A stretch of 64,000 bases of DNA from Deinandra increscens subsp. villosa (lineage: Eukaryota; Streptophyta; Magnoliopsida; Asterales; Asteraceae): NCBI GenBank assembly GCA_039602395.1, contig JBCNJP010000010.1:89560000-89623999 (forward strand), given 5' to 3'. The notes below the pieces were generated by a model that did no database searches, was not told the origin of the DNA, and was given only the letters and a program-made list of their open reading frames with translations. Positions 56,226-64,000 of the stretch are shown in pieces. Both the position numbers and the translations under genes were made by a program. Every line of letters begins with the position of its first letter. The stretch's first letter is position 1.

Positions 56226-57543
56226 TGGGGAACATAGTTTCCCATCAAAGCATGTCTCCCACCAAAGCATCAAATTAGTAACGTATCAAAAGACATTCAG
56301 TCTTCTTTTTTTTTGTTCTTTGTTCTTTTCTCTTTCGTTTTATTGGTTAAAGTTTTGACCGTTTGAGTCCCGCTTTATATATTATGGAGTAAAAATAAGA
56401 AGCATACTACATGGTTGAGTGAATTTGTATTAAAAATATTTAAGTTAGCTAGATTTGTCAAAGAATTCACTTACTGATCAGTCTATTATCTTATTTGTAC
56501 ATAATTTTTAATGAGCCTTTTTTATTTAATCATGATTATAAGTATGGAAAAATACCAAAATTAATTGAAGTTAGAAACTGTATATATATATGAGTTATAT
56601 AAGATTGAGAAGAATGGTATATATATAAATTCATCTTTCTCATATATTGGTATTGTTTAAAACCGAATCGTTTTGGATACGATACATGTTTCTATTAAAC
56701 GGTAATCCAACCGTAACATCCGGTATATGGTTTTAATATTTAAAGGTATTCTAATAATAAAAAATATGACACCTTGTCCATATACATCTCACAACTTAAC
56801 TTTTCTAGCGTCCATTCGCTCGTAAATGTTCACGAGACAAACTTGTTTATATGTTTATTTTAACTATGTTGGGTTTTGGTAAAAAAAAACACTTTCTTAA
56901 AAAGCCTAAAAAGCAATAAGAAAAGAGGGTATTTATGTCAATTGTTAATTACATAATTATGAAAACCTCCATAATTTTAAACATATAGATAATAAAAATA
57001 AATACTTTATCTTATAAATATGGAAAATGTAGTGATAAAGATATAAAAAATATTATTTAATTATGGTTATGAGTGAAAGAAAGAGAAAAAATAATAATAA
57101 AAGTATAAATTATAAGAATAGGGATAGAAAACCTGTTGTGAATGCTCTAATCTGTTTTAAAAATATAAATGTAGAGAGGAGGTAATTTTAAAATCAATAA
57201 TATGTGATGAACTGTCAAACTCGTCGCCTCCCTTTCTCTTATACTTGGTATTACATAATTTAACTAATATTTTATATGTATTTTAATATATTTAAGATTT
57301 ACTTTTTAGAAACATGTATTTATAGGTTTTTTCTATAAGTCCATATGTATATTTTTATATGCATTTTTTTTAACAAATTCATAAAAGATGAGATAAAACC
57401 AAATTACAGATATATAAATTATTGTTTGCTAATTTAATATTTTTACTGAAAAGGTATTATAAATTCTAATCGCATGTATATATAGGTTTTATGTTGCACG
57501 TTTCTTGTCGTGTCAATTCCAAATTGAAATCTATTTATCTATA
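56224..57543. other. AT-rich non-coding DNA
   Basis: No gene or repeat family that I can support. Confidence 0.5.
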
Positions 57544-58177
57544 TCTTCTATACTATATAATAAATAAAAAAATTTGTCATACTTTAATTAGTAAAAAGGT
57601 ACACTTGTTATCACCATAAAATTTTGGATTAAGTCAAAATTTTAATAAATAATTATCTAAATACTAAATTTCCATATTAGGGTATATTTAGTTTAAACTT
57701 TTAATAAATAATTATCCAATAAGTAATTATTAAAATACAAATTTTTTATATTAAGGTTAGTAATTATCCAAATACTAAATTTTAATATTAAGGTTAATAT
57801 TTTATTGCATATATATTATATTTTTTTTAAATAATATATTTTATTGTATATACTTTAATATATATAATGCTTTATAATACTTTATTCATAATAATATTTT
57901 AATTAAATATTATACATGTAATAAAAAATATTTTATTCTAGTTAATTTTATAATTTTTTAAATTTTAGTTATGTTTAAATTCAAATTACCAAGTATTGCA
58001 CATCCATCCCAGAGAAAACTCACCGATTAAATGTTTACTGTCATAAAACATCTACCCACCTATAATTACTGAGGAATTTTTGGATAGTTATAAAAATAAA
58101 TAATTATCGTAGATTATGATTGTATTTATATTCTTTTTTAAACTTAGCCGTGTAACACACGGGGATAAAAAAACTAG
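57544..58177 (+). mobile_element. Non-autonomous Helitron
   Basis: The 5' end TCTTCTATACTATATAATAAA follows an A. The 3' end has a hairpin (CCGTGT-AAC-ACACGG, about 58148-58162) followed after about 12 bases by CTAG (58174-58177) and then T. These are the hallmarks of plant Helitrons: TC start, CTRR end, A^T target, no duplication. 634 bp, very AT-rich, no coding capacity. Confidence 0.7.
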
Positions 58178-58820
58178 TATGTGTATATATAAATGTTTGT
58201 CATGTACTTATGTCTACATATGTATACTTATGTAGGGTGTCGGTTCATAAATTCTAATCAACGTCTAGATAAAATTCCATATATTTTTTATAAAACTTAT
58301 CATCACACAAATATTTTATAGGATATAAACCAGTGATTTTTTAGCTTCTTTTAACAAACATCGTTTAGTAAAACGGTTTTTAGCTTCTTTTAACAAACAT
58401 TGTTTAACTAAATTTACGAGGGCCTTATTTTTATGCAAAAATCCTGGGATAACCATATGTTTATACTTTATAGTTACCCCAGATAGATAGTAGTACAATA
58501 GTTATGTAAGTTATATATGTAATTTCGCGGTGATAACTACGCAAGTTATACAAGCATACATAGACAAGTTTTTTTTTTTGTTATTGTAAATATAGCAATA
58601 ATATATTAAAATTAAAGAGAATATAACTCTTGATATTATTTTGTCATTATGTTAAAAAAATTATTTTTAAAATATAAGGTTTATTAAAAAAATTCACATT
58701 ATATTCCCAATATCTCTATGCAAGTACATAATATTTTATTTATTTCTTTATAAATTAATTTTTCTATTTATGTCACTCACAATAATATACAATAATATAA
58801 TATAGAATAATATATAGAAG
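58178..58820. other. AT-rich non-coding DNA with a short duplication
   Basis: TTTTAGCTTCTTTTAACAAAC occurs twice about 40 bp apart (58338 and 58378). Nothing else is recognised. Confidence 0.5.
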
Positions 58821-59952
58821 AGTTAATTGCCATTTTCGTCCCTGAGGTTTATAAGTTTTAGTTATTTTAGTACAAAAAAAGTTTTTTTCTCCTCAGCTTC
58901 CCTCACGTCTATATTTTCTACTCATTTATATCACTAATTGCTGTTAAAAACTAACTGAAAAGTAGGGGTATTTTCGTAAAACCATATCATATATATATTA
59001 ATTTTTTTAAATGAATTTTTATTCCCTAAAAAATAAAAACCCTAATCCCTGTACGTACGTCCAAATTGTGCGACCTCCAAAAAATTCGACCTTCTGATCA
59101 CCACTGATCAATTAATCATCGCATGACCAATCCATAATTTTCCGATCAATTCAGAATCCACGTCTCAGAAACCACCGCTCCTTCTCATACCATCTCCATC
59201 TTCTGATTTTCAACCTTGCGAGATCAAACGTGAGTTTTTCTATTCAATTATAATCGTTTATTTTGCGATAAGATGATTGATTTGGTTTTGATTTATTTCG
59301 CGATAAGATAATTGATTTGGTTTTGGTTTTGAATATGATTAACGATAAGTTGAACTTATGGGATTTGGTTTTTTTTTTTCATTTTTTAGTTTAAAATGTG
59401 TATGTAGGTTTCCCTTTGTTGTTATTAAGATTAGATTAGATTTCTTTTCATCTTCTAATAAGTCTTTCATTACCTGTACGAATAGGGATTTAGTTATATA
59501 TTTAACTGTTATTGATGTTTTATTAACTGTTATTGATGTTTTATTGATGGTTTTTTTCCATCTTCTGTTAAAGTGTTTTGCGATAAGATGATTGATTTGG
59601 TTTTTTTCGATCTTGTGATTGGTTTTGTTATTGATAAGTCTTTTTTAAATCCGAGTTTTGACCATTGTAATGGTTTTTTGACCCATTAAAACTAACCTGT
59701 TTAAAAGAATCTCGTTTTCTTTTTAATTGTCGATAAGTATTTGATAGCATGGCTTTTTGTTTTTTAGGGTTAAAAGTCGTTCAAAAAATTTTAATAGAAA
59801 ATATTGTTTTACGAAAATACCTTTGGTTTCCGGTTAGTTTTTAACAGCAGTTATTGATATGGACTAAATTGATAGAAAATATAAACGTGAGGGAAGCTGG
59901 GAAGAAAAAAATAATTTTATACAAACATTAGAGACAAAAATAACAATTAACT
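58821..59952. mobile_element. Long-TIR (MULE-like) element
   Basis: Inverted repeats of about 150-160 bp, 58821-58981 and 59807-59952, share AGCTTCCCTCACGT, CTGCTGTTAAAAACTAAC and GTATTTTCGTAAAA. The outermost bases are AGTTAATTG and CAATTAACT. No clear target duplication and no transposase. The interior has a UTR-like segment ending CAAAC|GTGAGTTT (about 59228), and GCGATAAGATGATTGATTTGG-type repeats. Confidence 0.7.
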
Positions 59953-60948
59953 ATAAATATAAAGATGAATTACATAATAATAAAAAATAAATAGTACTTC
60001 CATAGAAAATAGAATAAATACTTTTAGGGTACATTTATAACCCGTCAGTTGTCACGTCGTCATGTTTGACTGAATTTGGGCTACATTGCTTTCAATATGT
60101 GAGAGTTTTTGTAAGATGTACCATACTTCATTTATAACATTTAAAAATAAAAAAGAATTTTGATAATATTAACTATGTTTTATGGGTAGTTAATAATTGA
60201 AGTTATGAATTTAACCAATAATAATTTTAACTTTTATTTTCTTTGTTAATGACAACCTCATAGCATAATAACCATATATTTACAGGTGATTAATACGGGA
60301 TTTTCACTTGTTTTTATTTTAATGTTTCCTTATTTTATTTAAAGTTATCACTAAAAGATGAAAATCCATTGTAAATGCATGATGATTCCGCTATCAGACC
60401 GGATTTCTCTTGATAATGAAAATAAAAGTTGAGAGTGTTTTTAGCTAAACTGGTAGTTTGAATTATTATCGGTAATAGGTCACAATTTTGATTATTAAAA
60501 TCCAATTTATCTTTTAAAAGATAGGCATTAGCATTTACTACATAAGTAATTAAGGCTTAATTTAGCTACTAAACTCATACTAATTTTAGATAATATGTTT
60601 TGATGTGAATTATAACGAAGTAACCACTCTACATACTAATTGTATCTTCTGTGTGCAATTGCTGTTCTTTTTATTCAAAATCAAGAGTTAAATTGTACGG
60701 TAATCATATCCATTGCAACCTATTAAGAAACACTTAAGTGGATCTTAAAAGTTTTAATATGTTAAAAGTTTTAATATGTTTTGTGGGGTGTATATAGTTA
60801 CCCTATATAAAACATAATCAATAATGAATCTGAATGGCGATTTAATGAACCTATAATAAATTTAGCAAATTATTGTTGAACTATAACTATTTTAGTACGA
60901 GCTACTAATACTATGATAGTACAATGTTAAAGCTAAAAGATGAATGGA
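59953..60948. other. AT-rich non-coding DNA
   Basis: No gene or repeat family that I can support. Confidence 0.5.
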
Positions 60949-61009
60949 TGGGTGGGTGGGTGAGGGGGGGGGGGGGGGTGGGGTGGGGTGGGGGAGGGAG
61001 GGAGGGGGG
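60949..61009 (+). repeat. G-rich tract
   Basis: GGGTGGGTGGGTGA followed by a run of sixteen or so G and further GGGG/GGGA units. There are many overlapping possibilities for a G-quadruplex on the plus strand. Confidence 0.9.
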
Positions 61010-61403
61010 ACATTATCATTTATACTAATATAAAATTATTAAGATAGGCCTCTTTCCTCCCATCGTGTGCTCCATGATATTAAAAGTCGAAGTTTTTTTA
61101 TGGTATGTAAACAGGTGTGAAAACCGGGCTATCAATTCGAATGTCCAGATTTCTGTTTCCTTTTAATGTTTTCTTGTGGCCGCCTCTGACGTCTTGCTAG
61201 TGGTGTTGGCTATTTTTATAAATGTTATCGTTCAAAGAAATAGCGTACCTTGTGTTCTTTTAACAACAAATTTTTTTTTATTAATTTTCACCATTGTCAA
61301 GGTTTGAACTTTATTTTCCATCCAAGAGGTTTTGCCTCTTACCACTAGTTTACAATGTAAGTGGTACCTTGTGTTCAACTTAAATGAGACAAACATTGAG
61401 GTG

Positions 61404-62115
61404 GTGTTTGTTTTTATCAAAAGGTTTTTCTATCCTCTTATGTCTGTGCCGCACAAACCACGCGCACACATTTAAGTCTGTAAACTGTTTGTTTTTTTTG
61501 AGACGTTTTCATTAAAATAATGTTTGCGTGGGTTCTCCTTGTACAGATGTGGCTCAACCACTTCAATTTTAACATCTTCTAAAACACTTTTTTTAAAAAT
61601 ATTTAAAAACGTTTTAAGACAAAATATTTATATAGTATTTTTTAAACCTTTGTAAGCATTTTTTTAAATGTTTTAAAAACGATTTTTAAAAAGTTTTAAA
61701 AAACGTTTTCTTATACATTTAGTTTATTAAAAAATATTTTAAATTTTTTCTACTAGTTCAAAAAAATGATTTTAAAAAAAATTAAAAAGTTTTTTAAACA
61801 ATTATTTTTTATAAAAAATATTAAAAGAAAATTTTAAAAAAAGTTTTTTATTAGTTTTCAAAAAACATTTTTCTAGTTATGTTTAAAAAATGTTTTAAAA
61901 TATTTATTGGTTAAAATATAAATAAAGAAAATCAAAAGGTTTGAATGATAATTATCTATAAGTTTAAAAAACGGTTTATTTAAATTTATGTTGATTTTAG
62001 CAACTTGCAGAAGTTAAAAAACAAACAGTCTTCTTCTTACAGACTACAAAGATTTGGTCCACCTGTTCTTCTACATATGTCTGCAGATTTGGTGTGCAGA
62101 ATGCAAACAATTTAC
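61404..62115. mobile_element. hAT-like element(s) with GTTTGTTTTT ends
   Basis: An inner unit 61485-62028 has perfect 13-bp inverted ends (CTGTTTGTTTTTT). An outer pair (GGTGTTTGTTTTT near 61403 and GCAAACA near 62104, with CTGCAGA inside) suggests it sits in a related element. The interior is AT-rich with repeated AAAACGTTTT-like words. No coding capacity and no clear target duplications. Confidence 0.45.
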
Positions 62116-62640
62116 CTCTTAATTAAAAAACTGCACCTAAATATGTAGGTCATTTTATAATAATATTATAGTAAGTGACAGAACCAAAGGGCATGTAGCC
62201 CAATGGTAGGTGTTGTTTAACCCGAACATGATACGAATATTAGTGGGTTAACCCGAGCACGATTATTTAACCCGATTATTTTTTTAATTTTTAAACATAG
62301 TAATGTTCTAAAATTACACTCTTATACCAAAAATTAAAATTGTACGCAAAATAATTATATTTTAATCATAAAATCTTATGTGAATTTCTCTTTTTAAATT
62401 TTAAACTTTTGATAATAATATCATCTTAATTTATAAAATAAAACACATATAAAAGTATAAAATATTAAATAAATAGGTTAAATGGGTCAACCCGTCAATC
62501 CAACAGGTTCGACCCGAACATGACCCAGCTAAACATTCGACTTGAAGCTGACCCGAACCCATTTATACTAAACCCAAACTTACGAATTTCGGTGTCGTGT
62601 CAAAAATTTGCACCCCTAACTTAAAAATATTTATTATTAT
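62116..62640. mobile_element. MITE-like repeat with AACCCG motifs
   Basis: 62200-62290 and 62465-62625 are rich in AACCCGA/GACCCGAAC words, ending GTGTCGTGTCAAAAATTTGC and ACCCCTAA, a pattern I associate with common plant MITEs. No coding capacity. Confidence 0.4.
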
Positions 62641-62889
62641 GGTTACATTGTGTAAATTATTATCATATCCGTGTTAGGTTATGTGTATTGCACGCACCTA
62701 TAGGCTATAGCTATTCGTAAAAATTTTGGTTCTCTCGTTATATATATAGAGCAAACCAAACAATTATTTGATTGGTTATTTTTTAAGGTTTTTTTATTCG
62801 TTGAGATTTTTAAGGTTTTTTAGAAAAAAATAAAATAATATAGTTAGATAATAATTAGGGGGCGTTATGGGGCTTTTAAAAGTGTTTAT
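62641..62889. other. AT-rich non-coding DNA
   Basis: Nothing recognised. Confidence 0.5.
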
Positions 62890-63005
62890 GATAATGATCT
62901 TAATTGATTTAATTAATAATACAAGAGCCTATATATAGATTACATAGTTACACAGGACACCCCTTAAGAATCCTAGACTATACATAATACATATATAATA
63001 TATAC
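62890..63005 (-). mobile_element. Probable 3' LTR of copia element
   Basis: Directly after the RNase H stop the minus strand has a short purine tract (GCGGGAGA) and then TGTATATATT.. (63003) to ..ATTATCA (about 62891). It contains TATATATAGG. The short length makes the boundaries uncertain. Confidence 0.4.
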
Positions 63006-63008
63006 AGA

Positions 63009-63815
63009 CTAATAGTCTCCCGCAGTTGAAGCGATAGGAGGACGGACGCTTAAACTGCAGCGAAACCTCTGAAATAACTGTCTAGGAAGGCCCTTGGTAG
63101 AAATATCGGCATATTGAGAATAAAAGGGAATATGCAGCACCCGTATATGACCAATCCGAACTTTTTCCCGGACGAAGTGAATATCCATCTCCACATGCTT
63201 TGTACATTGATGCTGAACCGGATTTTCGGATAAATAAACAGCGGAGACGTTGTTACAATAAACGATGGTCGCATGTCTAACAGGAACACGGAGCTTAGTT
63301 AACAAGTTTCGAATCCAACTTACCTCGGCAACGGTGTTGGCAACCCCGCGATATTCGGCTCCGGCACTAGAATGGGAGATCGCAGGTTGCCGTTTAGAAG
63401 ACCACGAAATCAAGTTATCGCTGAGGAAAATACAATACCCGGACGTAGAGCGTCTTGAATCCGGACAACCACCACAATCAGCATCTGAAGAGGCTGTAAG
63501 TGACAAGTCGGGTGTTGCTGATAAATGAATACTAAAATCTGAGGTTCCCTGAACGTACCGTAATATGCGTTTAAGAAAATCCAAATGAGGCTCTCGAGGG
63601 GCGTGCATAAATAAGAGAATATGCTGCACGAAATAAGTAATATCGGGTCTGATGAAAGTAAGATACTGCAACGCACCAGCCAGACTACGATAATGAGTAG
63701 CATCGGTAATAGGCTCGCCATCCAAAGCACTTAATTTCGATGAAGTGTCGGCGGGAGTTTGACATGTCTTGCAGCTAGTCATATTAGTCATGTGAAGAAT
63801 GTTTTTGTGTATTGT
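63009..63815 (-). CDS. Ty1/copia RT C-terminus and RNase H (260-codon open frame)
   Basis: This minus-strand frame is the last part of a copia polyprotein: T-P-A-D-T-S-S-K-L, Y-R-S-L-A-G-A-L-Q-Y-L-T-F-I-R-P-D-I, then RNase H with S-D-A-D-C-G-G-C-P-D-S-R-R-S-T-S-G-Y, S-S-A-G-A-E-Y-R, and K-H-V-E-M-D-I-H-F-V-R-E near the end. Where family members usually have C-D-N it reads Y-C-N-N-V-S-A, so one acidic active-site residue is Asn. The frame is otherwise intact to its stop at 63009. Upstream, homology ends at about 63815 and different, LTR-like sequence follows, so the element is 5'-truncated. It is not likely to be expressed as a functional protein. Confidence 0.8.
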   Translation of the reverse strand, partial: TIHKNILHMTNMTSCKTCQTPADTSSKLSALDGEPITDATHYRSLAGALQYLTFIRPDITYFVQHILLFMHAPREPHLDFLKRILRYVQGTSDFSIHLSATPDLSLTASSDADCGGCPDSRRSTSGYCIFLSDNLISWSSKRQPAISHSSAGAEYRGVANTVAEVSWIRNLLTKLRVPVRHATIVYCNNVSAVYLSENPVQHQCTKHVEMDIHFVREKVRIGHIRVLHIPFYSQYADISTKGLPRQLFQRFRCSLSVRPPIASTAGDY

Positions 63816-64000
63816 AAAACCGTTAGACGGATCTTACTAGAGGTTTGCTCGATCGTTAGAGTGAGAATCAAGATGTAAATAAAAGTTTGTTTTATTGAAA
63901 TCAACAAAGACTAAATCACAAACTCACTAATCAGCTCAAACAGAGAAACACACTAAAAAAACACATAGTTAAGATCTGGTCTCTCAAAGTTCTCTCTTAA
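63816..64000 (-). mobile_element. LTR-like sequence fused to the copia fragment
   Basis: On the minus strand it has a leader-like run (GAGAGAACTTTGAGAGACC), AATAAAAC (about 63885) and CTCTAACGATCGAGCAAACC, resembling an R/U5 segment rather than RT coding sequence. The window ends within it. Confidence 0.35.

Noticed and set aside
62196..62212. GTAGCCCAATGGTAGG as a tRNA or SINE A box
   Set aside because: No matching B box or cloverleaf downstream; the surroundings fit a MITE-like repeat.

Overview
The window is eudicot plant nuclear DNA made almost entirely of nested, decayed transposable elements. It holds one recognisable host gene fragment, the first two exons of a long-chain fatty-alcohol oxidase gene at 52650-53324. 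The evidence for a plant is an Athila-type Ty3 element with its typical primer-binding site, Ty1/copia elements primed by initiator tRNA-Met, a plant-virus (caulimovirid-like) endogenous element, a Helitron, TA-flanked MITEs and a TATA-box/CT-rich host promoter. The repeat styles resemble those of Asteraceae genomes, but this is an impression that I could not test. A 500-base run of N (54433-54932) marks an assembly gap.

1-24470 is a Ty3 landscape. A minus-strand Athila 3' end (LTR 489-2194 plus 3' UTR to about 4016) abuts a plus-strand Athila element (4017-16756). The plus element has a gag remnant, protease, RT, RNase H, integrase and an extra downstream ORF, all broken by stops and frameshifts. 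Its 5' LTR contains a 2.7-kb foreign block that is a second copy of the DNA flanking its 3' LTR. That flank (16757-24470) belongs to a minus-strand Ty3 relative with only a miniature gag. It carries a 42-bp minisatellite interrupted by a hAT-like element that holds a 650-bp CAC-rich expansion.

24471-31037 has TA-flanked MITEs, an element with an array of 16-bp palindromes, and a minus-strand, gag-only copia element (LTR 30631-31037; 3' LTR truncated).

31038-48785 is the most interesting part: rearranged copies of an endogenous pararetrovirus-like element. A plus arm (31038-36072) and a minus arm (36080-48785) meet tail to tail. Both carry promoters, a leader, a proline-rich N-terminal region and repeated copies of a domain I do not recognise. 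A capsid-type zinc knuckle and a tRNA-Met primer site lie on the minus arm. No reverse transcriptase is visible. A gag-only copia element (39704-45645; 391-bp LTRs, 5-bp target duplication) is inserted in the minus arm, and the plus arm serves as its empty-site control.

48786-64000 is AT-rich. It holds LTR fragments, a 5'-truncated LINE, the alcohol-oxidase promoter and two exons, MITEs, a 634-bp Helitron, a long-TIR element, hAT-like elements and the 3' end of a copia element with an open RNase H reading frame. No gene set in this window forms a working pathway. The relations are those of insertion, duplication and decay.
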